A stretch of 64,000 bases of DNA. Origin: DATJFQ01 sp035492775 (GTDB lineage Bacteria > Acidobacteriota > Vicinamibacteria > Vicinamibacterales > 2-12-FULL-66-21). Position numbers and translations under genes: made by a program. The stretch covers positions 37,250 through 101,249 of the forward strand of contig DATJIW010000097.1 of the NCBI GenBank assembly GCA_035492775.1, in the 5' to 3' direction. Shown here piece by piece: positions 44,458 through 54,900 of the stretch. A model generated the notes under the pieces. It worked only from the letters and a program-made list of their open reading frames with translations. It was not told the DNA's origin and ran no database searches. How positions within the stretch are numbered: the stretch's first letter is position 1; each line of letters begins with the position of its first letter.

Positions 44458-46623
44458 GTGCGCTCACGACTGGCAGCGGCAGCCGCAACGGCGCTCGCCG
44501 CAGCCTGGATCCATCCCTTCTCCGCAGCCCAGGCCCCGCGGCAGCCCTTCACAATCGAGAACCTGCTCGACATCATGCATCCATCGAATCCGGTCTGGTC
44601 CCGCGACGGAAGACACGTCGCGTTCCTCTGGGACCGCGCGGGAGTAACAAATCTGTATATCGTCGCCTCGGACGGCCGGTCACAGGCCAGGCCGGTCACG
44701 ACCGACGGTCAGCCTCTCGGCACTGTTTTCTGGTCGGCCGACAGCAGGTCGGTGTATTTCATGCGCGGGGCGGCGCTCATGGTGGCTGGCGTCGACGGCG
44801 CCGCACCGCGGGTCGCGTTTATCCCACCGGCCGGACGCAGCATCTCACCCTCGAAAGACGGCTCGCGTATCGCATATCTGGCGGGCGGCAGCGGACAGGT
44901 CGAGGTGCACATCCGGTCGCTCAGCGACGCGACTGACAAATCCGTCGCCTCGATCGATGGAGCCGCATCCGTATCGTGGATCGACGACGAACACCTGTCG
45001 GTTGCCACCGGGACCGCAGGTGAGACGATCATCCACAACCAGACGCCCGAGTACTCCGGCGCGAAGATCATCTACACGACCATCGAGCGCGTTCCCCCTC
45101 CGGCGGCGACCGGCTACGTGGTCGCCATCTCCGGAGGAGAGCCGATGAAGTACACGGCGACGCTCGGGGGCTTCGGAGGCCGCAGCCGCTGGCTGGATCC
45201 TTCGCACCTCCTGATCGATCGCCTGAGTCCTGATTTCAAGCGCCGGTCGATTCTCGTCGGTGCGATCGGCGGCGGCGAGCCGCGCGTCGTCCACGAAGAC
45301 GTCAAGCAGACGTTCTGGAGCATGCCGGTCGACGCACGCGGCGGTTCACAGGCCTCTCCTGACGGCAAGTGGATCGAGTACCTCAGCGACAAGGACGGCT
45401 GGGATCAACTCTATGTGGCGCCGGCGGCCGGCGGAGAACCGACCGAGATTACCAAGGGGCACTTCGAATCATGGCGTCCGTCGTGGTCCCCGGACAGCAC
45501 GCGCATCGCGTTCGATTCGAACGAAGGCGACAACCCGGGCTCGCGTCACATCGGCATCGTCACGCTCAACGGGGATCCGTCGCACGCGAGCGTCCGCATG
45601 ATCACAGCCGGTCGAGGCACCGATATCGATCCTGAATGGTCGCCGGATGGCACGCGCGTGATCTACCAGCACACTGATCCCTCGAACTCGGCGGATTTCT
45701 GGGTCGTGGACGCGAATGCGGCCGACGCGAAGCCGGTGCGGCTGACGAATTCGATGCCGCCGTCGATCGACAAGTCGGCGTTGGTCGAGCCGCAATTGAT
45801 CCACTACGCGGGCGCCGACGGCCGGCAGGTGCCGGCGTACCTGTTCGTTCCGGCGACCCTGGACAAAACGAAGAAGCATCCGGCGATCGTCTGGATTCAC
45901 GGCGACGGCATCAATCAGAACTACGACGGCTGGCACGTCCAGCGGAACTACGCGGTCTATTACAGCTTCCATCAATACCTGCTGCAGCAGGGTTACGTGG
46001 TCATCGCCCCGGACTATCGAGGGAGCATCGGCTATGGCTCGTCCTGGCGGGAAGGCGTCTACATGGACATCGGCGGGAAGGATTTTCACGATGCCGTCAA
46101 GAGCGCCGATTATTTGAAAACGCTGCCGTATGTCGACGCCGACCGGATCGGCATCTGGGGCTTGAGCTATGGCGGCTTCTTCACCCTGCTCGCCGTCACC
46201 GAGTTCCCGACGACATTCCGTGCCGCAGTCGACGCCGCGGGGGTCGTCGATTTTGCGATGTATTACGAGGACCCGTATCACGGCGCGTGGACGGCGAGCC
46301 GGATCGGCACGCCCCAGGAGAACCCGCAGGTTTACGCGCAGGCTTCGCCGCTCTCGCACATCGACAAACTCGTTCGCCCGCTGCTCATCCTGCACGGCAC
46401 GGCAGACGTGAACGTTCCCTATCTCCACTCGGTGCGATTGGTCGATGCGCTGCTGAGAGAGAAGAAGGGGCCGCTTTTCGAGTTCCGGACGTATCCGGGC
46501 GAGTTCCACTATTTCACGCGCGAGCAGGTACTCCGCGACGCGTGGACGTCGGTCGACGATTTTTTCGCGCAGTACCTGCATCCGGACCAGCGGGTTGCTG
46601 CGGCTGGCGGACCTGGACGCTGA
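44458..46623 (+). CDS. Secreted S9-family peptidase (prolyl oligopeptidase / DPP-like)
   Basis: A 721-residue serine peptidase. Signal peptide LAAAAATALAAAWIHPFSAA; residues 40-440 form a beta-propeller (repeats such as SPDSTRIAFDSNEG, SPDGTRVIYQHTD, and similar ones); residues 450-721 an alpha/beta hydrolase. The catalytic triad is Ser570 (GLSYGG), Asp650 (HGTADVNVP) and His684 (PGEFHYF). The HGDGINQNYDGW and APDYRGSIGYGSSW segments are typical of S9C/dipeptidyl-peptidase-type enzymes. It would cleave short peptides outside the cytosol. The GTG start has GGAGGTCCC ahead. It converges with the two-component system. Confidence 0.93.
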   Translation: MRSRLAAAAATALAAAWIHPFSAAQAPRQPFTIENLLDIMHPSNPVWSRDGRHVAFLWDRAGVTNLYIVASDGRSQARPVTTDGQPLGTVFWSADSRSVYFMRGAALMVAGVDGAAPRVAFIPPAGRSISPSKDGSRIAYLAGGSGQVEVHIRSLSDATDKSVASIDGAASVSWIDDEHLSVATGTAGETIIHNQTPEYSGAKIIYTTIERVPPPAATGYVVAISGGEPMKYTATLGGFGGRSRWLDPSHLLIDRLSPDFKRRSILVGAIGGGEPRVVHEDVKQTFWSMPVDARGGSQASPDGKWIEYLSDKDGWDQLYVAPAAGGEPTEITKGHFESWRPSWSPDSTRIAFDSNEGDNPGSRHIGIVTLNGDPSHASVRMITAGRGTDIDPEWSPDGTRVIYQHTDPSNSADFWVVDANAADAKPVRLTNSMPPSIDKSALVEPQLIHYAGADGRQVPAYLFVPATLDKTKKHPAIVWIHGDGINQNYDGWHVQRNYAVYYSFHQYLLQQGYVVIAPDYRGSIGYGSSWREGVYMDIGGKDFHDAVKSADYLKTLPYVDADRIGIWGLSYGGFFTLLAVTEFPTTFRAAVDAAGVVDFAMYYEDPYHGAWTASRIGTPQENPQVYAQASPLSHIDKLVRPLLILHGTADVNVPYLHSVRLVDALLREKKGPLFEFRTYPGEFHYFTREQVLRDAWTSVDDFFAQYLHPDQRVAAAGGPGR

Positions 46624-46633
46624 TGCGCCCGCA

Positions 46634-48001
46634 TCAGCTCGTGGCGTGCTGCGACGCGGCGAATCGAGCGACGAAGACGCTGCCGCCGGGCCCTGAATGT
46701 TCCACGGCCACACGCCCGCCGTGCAGCTCCGCGATCCAGCGCGCAATCGACAGCCCGAGCCCGGCTCCCCCCTCGTGCCGTGCGGGGTCGAGGCGGACGA
46801 ACCGCTCGAAGATCCGCTCGCGCTCTGATTCGGGCACGCCGGGACCCGTGTCAGCCACCCGCAGGCTGACCGAATCGCCTTCGCTGGTCACGGACACTTT
46901 CACGCTGCCGCCGTCCGGCGTGTAGGCAATGGCATTGGACAGGAGATTGACCGCCAGGCGTCGTACGAGCGATTCGTCGCCGGCGATCGCGGCCGCATCG
47001 GACCGATCGACGACGAGGTGGATCCCGCGCTCCCTGGCTCGCCCGGCGAGGTCTTCGACGCATTCCACCACCACTGCGCCAAGATCGATTTCCGCGACCG
47101 CTATCGGATAGCCGCCTGCGTCGCCGCGCGCCAGCAGGAACATATCGTCGACGATGCGGCCGAGACGGCGGCTCTGCTGCGCGATCGCAGCGAGCGCTTC
47201 GCGATATTCGTCGACGTCGCGAACGTCGCAGCTCAAGGTCACGTCGGCGGCCGCGCGGATCGACGTCAGCGGTGTGCGCAGCTCGTGCGACGCGTCAGCC
47301 ATGAATGTCCGCTGATCGGCGAGCGCGGACGCCAGGCGATCGAGGACCCGGTTGAACGATGCGGCGACTTGACGCAGTTCGGCACTGTCGGCGGTGCTCG
47401 TCAAACGCCGATCCGGCGCCCGGCCGTCGATCGTCTCTGCTTCGAGCGCCATCCGGGCCAACGGGCGCAGCGCTCTCTGTGCGAGCCACCAGCCGCCGCC
47501 GCCCGCGAGCACAATCATTACGGGAAGACCGAGCAGGCACGCGCGCAGCAGCAACTGACGCTGCCGAACGGCTTCGTCGAGCGGCGCGGCGATTTCCACG
47601 AAATATGGAGAGCCTCCAATCGTCAGCGGCGCCACGACCACGCGCCACCGCCGGCCTTCGGTGCCGGCCGCGAAGGATGCGCCTTCCCGGGCGGGCACTG
47701 CAGAGTATCGCTGTACCCGGTGGCGTCCGCTCACGGCGTGACCGGCGCCGTCGAGAATGCGCGCGAACACGCCGTCCGGGGGCAACTCCTCCGCTTCCGT
47801 CGCGGCCGCACGCACGAGCCTGGTCTCCTCGAACTCGTTGCTCATCGTCCGTGCGACGGCGGCGCCGATCGCTTCGAGGTTGTCGTCTTCCTGCTGCACG
47901 AGCGTGCGCCAGTGCAGCTCGACGATGGCGGCAGAGAACACCATCAACGCGGCGACGAGCAGCGCCGTATACCAGAGTGTCAGGCGCGAGCGGAGCGTCA
48001 C
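46634..48001 (-). CDS. Sensor histidine kinase of the efflux-linked two-component system
   Basis: A 455-residue inner-membrane kinase. TM1 (LWYTALLVAALMVFSAAIV, about 10-28), a periplasmic sensor (29-150), TM2 (LLGLPVMIVLAGGGGWWLA), a HAMP segment (about 175-228), then the HisKA domain with phospho-acceptor His239 (DASHELRTPLTS) and the HATPase domain with N-box (RLAVNLLSNAIAYTP), G1 (VADTGPGVP) and G2 (GGAGLGLSIARWI). The GTG start overlaps the regulator stop by 4 bases (GTGA). Together with the regulator it resembles CusS/CzcS-type sensors for metals or drugs; the signal is unknown. Confidence 0.95.
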   Translation of the reverse strand: MTLRSRLTLWYTALLVAALMVFSAAIVELHWRTLVQQEDDNLEAIGAAVARTMSNEFEETRLVRAAATEAEELPPDGVFARILDGAGHAVSGRHRVQRYSAVPAREGASFAAGTEGRRWRVVVAPLTIGGSPYFVEIAAPLDEAVRQRQLLLRACLLGLPVMIVLAGGGGWWLAQRALRPLARMALEAETIDGRAPDRRLTSTADSAELRQVAASFNRVLDRLASALADQRTFMADASHELRTPLTSIRAAADVTLSCDVRDVDEYREALAAIAQQSRRLGRIVDDMFLLARGDAGGYPIAVAEIDLGAVVVECVEDLAGRARERGIHLVVDRSDAAAIAGDESLVRRLAVNLLSNAIAYTPDGGSVKVSVTSEGDSVSLRVADTGPGVPESERERIFERFVRLDPARHEGGAGLGLSIARWIAELHGGRVAVEHSGPGGSVFVARFAASQHATS

Positions 48002-48678
48002 GACGCGCCTTCCATGAACTGGTAGCCGTCGCCGCGGCGGGTGCGGATGAGGGAGTCGGCCCCCGGTGCGTCGATCTTCCGTCGGAGGCGCTGCACGTAC
48101 ACGTCGACGACGTTTGACAGCGGGTCGTACTGCGCGTCCCACACGTGCTCGGCGATTTCGGCCCGTCCCACGACCTCGCCGGCGCGCTGCGCCAGAAACG
48201 ACAGCAACGCGAACTCGCGCGCGGTGAGTGTCACCTCGCGCTGCTCCACCCAGACACGGCGCGCCGCAAGCTCGATCGTCAGGCGTCCAACCGACAGGCG
48301 GCCCGGAAGCACCGGACGGCGCTCCCGGCGCGTCAGCGCGCGAACGCGCGCGAGCAGCTCCCGAAAATCGAATGGCTTCGTCAGATAGCCGTCAGCGCCT
48401 GCGTCGAGCCCTTCGACCCGAGACTCGATGGCATCCTTTGCGGTCAGCATGAGAATCGGGACGTCCGCGCCGCCGGCGCGCAACTCGCGACACAACACGA
48501 GTCCGTCTTTCCCGGGCAGCATCACATCGAGGATTACCGCGTCGTAGTCGTTCTCCGCGCAGAGCGTCGAGGCGCGCTCGCCGTCCGCGGCGATATCCAC
48601 CGCGTACGCCGCCTCTCTCAGGCCCTTCGAGATGAACCGAGCGGTCGTGACGTTGTCTTCGACGAGAAGAATGCGCAT
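47998..48678 (-). CDS. OmpR-family response regulator
   Basis: A 226-residue DNA-binding regulator partnering the kinase that overlaps it. The receiver (1-120) has LVEDN, Asp51 (VILDVMLPG), Lys101 (YLTKPF). The winged helix (about 130-222) is RVWVEQREVTLTAREFALLSFLAQ with PLSNVVDVYVQRLRRKID and RTRRGDGYQF. It is divergent from the PAP2-TolC-MFP-RND operon, with TGATGA repeats between, so the efflux operon is the likely target. ATG 48678 gives the usual MRILLVEDN start although the frame is open upstream. Confidence 0.95.
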   Translation of the reverse strand: MRILLVEDNVTTARFISKGLREAAYAVDIAADGERASTLCAENDYDAVILDVMLPGKDGLVLCRELRAGGADVPILMLTAKDAIESRVEGLDAGADGYLTKPFDFRELLARVRALTRRERRPVLPGRLSVGRLTIELAARRVWVEQREVTLTAREFALLSFLAQRAGEVVGRAEIAEHVWDAQYDPLSNVVDVYVQRLRRKIDAPGADSLIRTRRGDGYQFMEGAS

Positions 48679-48754
48679 TTTGCGAGGACGTGTTCGTCCA
48701 GCTCTACCGCCGCCGACCCCAGCAAACCCAGCTGTGGACAGTGTCGCGCGATCC

Positions 48755-48771
48755 TGATGAACGCGTGATGA
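48755..48771 (+). promoter_or_regulatory. Candidate OmpR-type operator (TGATGA direct repeat, 11-base period)
   Basis: TGATGA at 48755-48760 and 48766-48771, 11 bases apart, just upstream of where the -35 of the efflux operon would be (a -10-like TGTAAT is at 48802-48807). OmpR-family dimers bind direct repeats with 10-11 base spacing, so it may be the site of the adjacent regulator. Not proven. Confidence 0.45.
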
Positions 48772-48833
48772 CAGCCGTCGCGGCAGTCCGGAGTAGTAGG
48801 CTGTAATCGTCCGTTCATTATGGGGGAGAAACA

Positions 48834-49565
48834 ATGATCGCGATGCTCGTCCCCGCGCTCCTCGTCACTTTGATGCAGTCGCCGGTTTCACCGGCTGCGG
48901 GCGACGAGTCGACGTCGCTCGTCAGGATGCTGAAGGACCTTCCCCACACCTTCGGACGGCTTGGCGAAAGGGCCAACCTGGCGATCCTCGGCGCAAGCGG
49001 AGCGGCGGCCGTGGCGGTGCACTCCGACGATCTGGACCTGACCGAGGATGCCTCGGGTTCGAGCGCCGTTGATCGCCTCACGGAGGGCGGGTCGATCGCC
49101 GGTTCCGCGTATGTGCAGGTGGGCGCCGCCGTCACGACCTGGCTGATCGGAACGACCAGCAGCCATCCGTCCATCGCCGCGCTTGGCGTCGATCTCATCG
49201 AAGCGCAGCTCGTGAACGGCACCATCACCACGGCCACGAAATACGCCGTTCAGCGGACGCGGCCCGACGGGGGCCGCTATTCGTTTCCCTCGGGGCACAC
49301 GTCGGCGACGTTCGCCACTGCTGCCGTTCTCGACGGACACTACGGGCTCAAGGTCGGCATCCCTGCCTATGCACTCGGCGCGTATGTCGCCGCATCCAGG
49401 CTGCACGATCGAAAGCATTTCGCGAGCGATACGATCATGGGCGCCGGCATCGGCCTCGTCTCCGGCCGTGTGGCGCATGGCGATCGGCGCAGCCGGTTCG
49501 CCGAGACGATCGTTCCGCTCGGCCGCGGCGTTGCCGTTGTGGGGACGGTGGCGTGTCCGTGGTAG
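48834..49565 (+). CDS. PAP2-family (phosphatidic-acid-phosphatase-like) membrane protein
   Basis: A 243-residue protein with an N-terminal signal-like helix. The three PAP2 motifs are present: KYAVQRTRP (136-144), SFPSGHTSA (150-158) and ASRLHDRKHFASD (187-199). The His-Asp-Arg triad removes phosphate from lipid pyrophosphates or phosphatidic acid, for example undecaprenyl pyrophosphate, at the periplasmic face. It heads the efflux operon (good GGGGAGAA ribosome site before ATG 48834). Its coding end overlaps the TolC gene by 13 bases. A link between phosphatase and efflux is not established. Confidence 0.88.
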   Translation: MIAMLVPALLVTLMQSPVSPAAGDESTSLVRMLKDLPHTFGRLGERANLAILGASGAAAVAVHSDDLDLTEDASGSSAVDRLTEGGSIAGSAYVQVGAAVTTWLIGTTSSHPSIAALGVDLIEAQLVNGTITTATKYAVQRTRPDGGRYSFPSGHTSATFATAAVLDGHYGLKVGIPAYALGAYVAASRLHDRKHFASDTIMGAGIGLVSGRVAHGDRRSRFAETIVPLGRGVAVVGTVACPW

Positions 49566-50800
49566 AGACGACCTCAGTCGTCCAGAGGTTCACGGCTCCA
49601 GCGCTCTTCCTCGCGTTCTGCGCACTCGCTTCGGTCGCGTTCGCGCAGGCGGCGCCCGCAACGCTGTCCCTCAATGATGCAATCGGGCGCGCGGTTGCCG
49701 CGAATCGCACCGTGCTGGCAGCGCAGGCGGCCCGCGCCATCGACGTCGCGGGCGTTCAGGTCGCGGGGCAGCGTCCCAATCCCGAGTTCAGCCTCGAAGA
49801 ACAGCGTGAAACGCCCCACTGGTCCTTCGGCGGAACGTTCCCGGTCGAGATCACGGGCAAGCGCGGACGGCGGATCGACGTGGCCAACGCGACGCTCGCG
49901 GTGACGGAGGCCGACACCGCCCGGGTGATTGCGGATGTTCGTGCGGACGTCCGCCGCGCCTACTACGAGGCGGTCGCCGCGGGCCGGCGCGTCGACGTCG
50001 CGCAGGAGCTCGAGAACGTCGCATCACGGGCGAGTACGGCGGCCCAGGAACGCTTTCAGACGGGCGCGGCGCCGCGCCTCGATGCGCTGCAGGCACAACT
50101 CGCGTTCTCAGAGGCGCAGAATGAAACCGCCTCCGCACGGGGCGAGCTGCAGGCCTTTCGAGCCGAGCTGAATACGCTGCTCGGCTACACGGCGGATGCA
50201 GCACCCCAACTCTCCGACACCCTCGAAGGCGGAGCGCCCCCGGCGATGGACGCAGCCATCGCGCAGGCGCTTGGCGCGAATGCCGACCTTCGCGTACTCG
50301 ATCGGCAACTGGACGAAGCGCGCGCGAAGCTCGCACTGGCCAGGGCGATGCGGCGTCCCGATCCGAGCCTGTCGGCGGCTGTGACGCATGGCGCCGAGCC
50401 GGAGTTCACGACCGGGTGGCGGTTCGGCGCGGCGGTCGCGATCCCGATCTTCACCACCGGCCGAGCGGACGTGGCCGTGGCAGAAGCGACGGTCACACGC
50501 GCCCAGGCGGATCGCGATGCCAGGGCCGCGCAGATCAGCGGCGCCGTCGCCGCTGCCGTCGCTCGTGCCGTCGCGGCGCGCCAGGCCGTCCAGCGCTATC
50601 AGACCGACATCCTGCCGGCCGCTCAGCAGGTTGAAGCAATGGCGCAGGAATCGTATACATCCGGCCAGACGGGATTGCCCGCGTTGCTGCAGACGCTGCA
50701 GGCGGGTCGCGAGATCCGGCAGCGCGCCGTGCAGGCGGGGCTCGATTACCAGCTCGCGCTGGCCGATCTCGAGCGCGCGATGGGCACCGCCATCCAGTGA
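49553..50800 (+). CDS. TolC-family outer membrane efflux protein
   Basis: A 415-residue outer-membrane factor with signal peptide (PALFLAFCALASVAFAQAA). It has two long helical repeat halves of the OEP family, with LSLNDAIGRAVAANRTVLAAQAARA at the start of each half and a coiled-coil channel region; the CzcC-like marks PNPEFSLEEQRE and ERFQTGAAPRLDALQAQLAFSEAQ are visible. It forms the outer-membrane duct for the RND pump encoded two genes later. The GTG start overlaps the PAP2 gene. Confidence 0.92.
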   Translation: MSVVETTSVVQRFTAPALFLAFCALASVAFAQAAPATLSLNDAIGRAVAANRTVLAAQAARAIDVAGVQVAGQRPNPEFSLEEQRETPHWSFGGTFPVEITGKRGRRIDVANATLAVTEADTARVIADVRADVRRAYYEAVAAGRRVDVAQELENVASRASTAAQERFQTGAAPRLDALQAQLAFSEAQNETASARGELQAFRAELNTLLGYTADAAPQLSDTLEGGAPPAMDAAIAQALGANADLRVLDRQLDEARAKLALARAMRRPDPSLSAAVTHGAEPEFTTGWRFGAAVAIPIFTTGRADVAVAEATVTRAQADRDARAAQISGAVAAAVARAVAARQAVQRYQTDILPAAQQVEAMAQESYTSGQTGLPALLQTLQAGREIRQRAVQAGLDYQLALADLERAMGTAIQ

Positions 50801-51912
50801 AACTCGGGAGTTGGTCGATTGGTGAATTCGTGAGGTCATCCAGATTCGAAGCGTCGTGCGTCGTGCTCGCCGTCGCGCTGGGCGCTTGCGGGCACAAGGC
50901 GGTCGAAGACGTCGAAACGGAAGCGGCGCCTGTCGTCAGAACGACGACTGTGACGCCGCAGACCTTCGACGCCACGGTTTCGGCGAGCGGTGTCGTCTCC
51001 GCCGCGCCGGGTGCCGACTGGACGATCACGGCGCCCGAACCGGCGCGCATTGTCGAACTGCCCAAAGCCGAAGGCGACCGGGTCAAACCGGGCGACCTGC
51101 TGGTGCGTTTCGAGATTCCGTCACTCTCGACGGACCTCTCACAGCGGGAATCCGAGGTGCGGCAGGCTCAGGCGCACGTCGCAAATGCGCAGGCATCGGT
51201 CAACCGGCTGACGACGCTCGTACAGCATGGGGTCGCCGCCCAGAAGGATCTCGAGGACGCGCAGCGGGATCTTTCGGAGGCACAAGCGGCTCAGGCGCAG
51301 GCAGAAAGCGCGCGGCAGAACGCATCGGTGCTTGCGTCCCGCACTGTGGTCCGGGCGCGCTTCCCGGGCGTTGTCGCGCGGCGCGCGCACAATCCCGGTG
51401 ACATGGTCGACGCGAGCGCATCCGACGTCATCCTTCGGGTCATTGATCCGAGTCGATTGCAAGTGGTCGCGTCCGTGCCCATCGCGGATCTCTCGCGCGT
51501 TCAGACCGGACAGACGGCCCGGATCACAGTGCCCGGCGCGGAGGAGCCCGAGCCCGGCAAGGTGCTCACACGACCGGCCGCGGTCGATCCCGGCGGGGTG
51601 GCTGCCGACGTCCGCATCGGCTTCGACAAGCAGACGACGCTGCCCGCCGGCACGCCTGTCCGCGTGGACATCGTCACGGACCAGCATGCGAGTGCGCTGG
51701 CCGTTCCTGCAGATGCGGTGCTGCACGAGGACAACGAATCGTTCGTGATGGTGGCCGGCAGCGACAACAAAGCTCACAAACGCAAGGTGACGGCGGGCCT
51801 GTCGACGGCGAAGCAGATCGAGATCACGGCGGGTCTCGAGGCAGGCGATATGGTGATCGTCGAAGGGCAGCAGGGGCTGCCCGACGGCGCGCCGGTCACG
51901 ATCGCGAAATGA
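50797..51912 (+). CDS. RND efflux periplasmic adaptor (membrane fusion) protein
   Basis: A 371-residue lipoprotein (lipobox VAVALGAC; Cys about residue 31). A barrel-sandwich/lipoyl-like motif (VSAAPGADWTITAPEPARIVELPKAEGDRV, VKPGDLLVRFE), a coiled-coil hairpin (QSEVRQAQAHVANAQASVNR to SARQNASVLASRTVVRAR, about 110-190) and a beta-barrel domain (VPADAVL) follow, the normal CzcB/AcrA order. It bridges the RND pump and TolC protein. It overlaps the previous stop by 4 bases (GTGA). Confidence 0.92.
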   Translation: MKLGSWSIGEFVRSSRFEASCVVLAVALGACGHKAVEDVETEAAPVVRTTTVTPQTFDATVSASGVVSAAPGADWTITAPEPARIVELPKAEGDRVKPGDLLVRFEIPSLSTDLSQRESEVRQAQAHVANAQASVNRLTTLVQHGVAAQKDLEDAQRDLSEAQAAQAQAESARQNASVLASRTVVRARFPGVVARRAHNPGDMVDASASDVILRVIDPSRLQVVASVPIADLSRVQTGQTARITVPGAEEPEPGKVLTRPAAVDPGGVAADVRIGFDKQTTLPAGTPVRVDIVTDQHASALAVPADAVLHEDNESFVMVAGSDNKAHKRKVTAGLSTAKQIEITAGLEAGDMVIVEGQQGLPDGAPVTIAK

Positions 51913-54900
51913 GGCTCGCGTCCTTCGTCGAACGATACGGCGGCGCGATCGTCACGCTGACGATCGTCCTGGCAGCAGCCGGCCTGTTCAGCGCCTTCTC
52001 GCTGCCGAGCGACATCTATCCGCCACTGGTCTTTCCGCGCATCGTCGCCGTCGCGCACAGCGGGACGACCCCGGCGCAGACCGTGATGCTCACGGTCACG
52101 CGGCCGATCGAACAGGCGCTGCTGGAAGTGCCAGGCGTTCGCCGTGTGCGATCGACCACCTTCCGGGGGGCGACGGAAATCAGTGCGCAATTCGATCCTG
52201 CGACCGACATGATCGTCGCGCTCCAGCAGGCGCAGGCGCACGTCGCCGACATTCGCTCGTCGTTGCCCCAGGAACTCGATCTCACGATCGAGCGCCTCAC
52301 CCCGGCGGCCTTTCCGTTTATCAGCGTCAATCTCAGCGGCGCCCTCCCCTCGGCCGATTTGTACGATTACGGCTTCTACGTGATGCGCCCGGCGATCTCG
52401 CGGGTGGCCGGCGTCGGGAACGTGGAAGTGCTCGCGAGCGACACGCACGAGATCGAAGTCATCGCCGATCCGGCGAAGCTGCGCGCCGCCGCGCTCACCA
52501 TCGGCGACGTCGCCGATACGCTCGCCGCCGCAAACCAGCTGCAGCCCGTTGGACGCTATCCGGCCAGCGGCCTGCTGCATCTCGTGGTCGCATCCGGTCT
52601 CTGGTCGTCGATCAACGACATCCCGCCTACACCCCTGGTCGTCAAGGGCGGTGCCACGATACGCGTCGCCGATGTGGCCACCGTGGAGTCGGGAGCGCCC
52701 GACCGGACGTCGCTCATCAGCGGCAATGGCAAGGTCGCGGCCAACATCAGCATTTCGCAGCAGATCGGGGCCAATATCCTCGACGTCCGCGCAGGCGTGG
52801 AATCTGCCCTGAACCAGCTGGCCCGCGCGCTCCCGGCAGGCCTCACCCTGTCGAAGACCTATGACCTGGCGGAGTTCGTCGCGACCGCAATCGCCAACGT
52901 CCGTGACGCGATTTTGATTGGCAGTGTTCTCGCGGTGATCGTGCTGCTCGTCTTCCTGCGCGACTGGCGGTTGACGCTGGTCGCTTCGGTCACGCTGCCA
53001 CTTACCGTCATGACGACGTTCCTCGTGATGAAATGGCTCGGCGAGACCATCAACGTCATGTCGATGGGCGGCCTCGCCGTGGCCATCGGGCTCGTCATCG
53101 ATGATGCCGTCGTGATGGTCGAGAACATCTATCGTCATCTGGATCGCGGCGAGACGGCGGGAGTCGCCGTGGACGCAGCGTTGAAGGAACTCGTCGCTCC
53201 CGTCGTAGGCTCGACGCTCACGACCGTCGTCGTGTTCGTGCCTCTCGGATTGCTGTCGGGTGTGGTCGGTCAGTTCTTCCGCGCCCTCTCCGTCACGCTG
53301 GCGGCCGCGGTCCTGATCTCTCTCGCGCAGGCGCTCACACTGATTCCGCTGCTGGCACGAATGGCAGGCCGGCACCGTGCCGAACGTGCGCACGAGGATC
53401 ACTCGGGTCGGCTCGAGCGGTTCTATTCGCGCACGCTCGACGCGACGATGCAGCGGCCGGCGGCTGGGATCGTCGGCGCCGTCGTGCTCGCCGTGGCCGC
53501 CGGAGGCTTGTTCATGACGCTGGGTACCGGGTTCCTGCCGGAGGCCGACGAAGGCGGGTTCGTCATCGACTATCACTCGCCTGCCGGCAGTTCCCTCGAA
53601 GCCTCCGAGCGGCTCCTGCAACCGGTCGAACGGATCCTCCAGGCCACGCCCGATATCGCCGCATTCACACGTCGCACAGCTTCGGAGCTCGGGCTGTTCG
53701 CCACGCAACAGAACAAGGGCGACATTCTGGTCAGGTTGAAGTCGAGGGGCTCACGCCGTTCGGCCGAAGACATCATCAACGACCTGCGCGAGCAGTTCAA
53801 GACCGCGGCGCCGCAGCTCGATATCGAGTTCGTCCAGCTCCTGCAGGACATGCTCGGCGATCTCGAAGGCGCGCCAACGCCGATCGAAGTCAAGGTGTTC
53901 GGCGGTGACACGGCAACGCTTGCGGAGATTTCGGATCAGATCGAGACCATGCTCGAAGGCGTCCCAGGCGTCGTGGATCTCCTCGGCGTTCAGCGCGGCA
54001 GTCCACAAACCACCTGGAACATCGACGCCGCCGCTGCCGGGCGGCTCGGGCTGTCTGTGCAACAGGTCTCGGAGCAGCTGTCAGATGCGTGGCTCGGGGA
54101 CGTGAAAACGGAGCTGCGGCTGCCCGACCGAACGATCCCGATCCGCGTCCGTTACCCGGACGCCTATCGTCTCGATCCCAACCAGATGGCGTCGACTCCG
54201 GTGCGAGGAACGAACGGCGAATCGGTCCCGCTCGGCGCGATTGCGCGGTCGGAGACGTCGAGTGGCGAGATCGTGCTCCAGCGTGAGAACCTGCGCCAGA
54301 TGGCGATCGTCACGGGTCGTCTCGAGGACCGCGATCTCGGGAGCGCGGTGTCAGAGATTCAGCGCAAGTTGGCCGGAATGAAGCTGCCGGTCGGGTACAC
54401 GAGCGAGGTCGGCGGCCAGTACGAATCGCAGCGGGAGTCGTTCCGCGAGCTGCTGACCGTCTTCGCGATTGCCGCCGCGCTGGTGTTCATCATCCTGGTC
54501 ATTCAATTCCGGCGGTTTCTGCCCGCGATCCTGATCCTGCTGGCGGCACCGCTGTCGCTGGCCGGCGCATTTGCGCTGCTGCGGATCACAGGAACCGACC
54601 TGAACGTGTCGTCCGCAATGGGCCTGATACTGCTGGTTGGCCTCATCGTCAAGAACGGGATCGTGCTCATCGACTACGCACACCGTCTCGTCGACGAAGG
54701 CGTGCCGTTCACGGAGGCGCTCGAGCGCGCGGGCAGTATCCGTCTGCGGCCGATCCTCATGACGACGCTCTGCACGCTGTTCGGGCTGCTTCCGCTCGCG
54801 CTCGGGCTTGGCGCCGGCGCTGAACTGCAGCGCCCGCTCGCGCTGGCCGTCATCGGGGGCCTCACGCTGTCGACGTTCGTGACGTTGTATCTCGTGCCGC

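Noticed and set aside
51774..53708. 644-codon open frame on the minus strand opposite the adaptor/RND genes
   Set aside because: It is a shadow of the RND pump: composition is Arg/Asp/His rich with no domain, and the plus strand has a well-conserved gene throughout.
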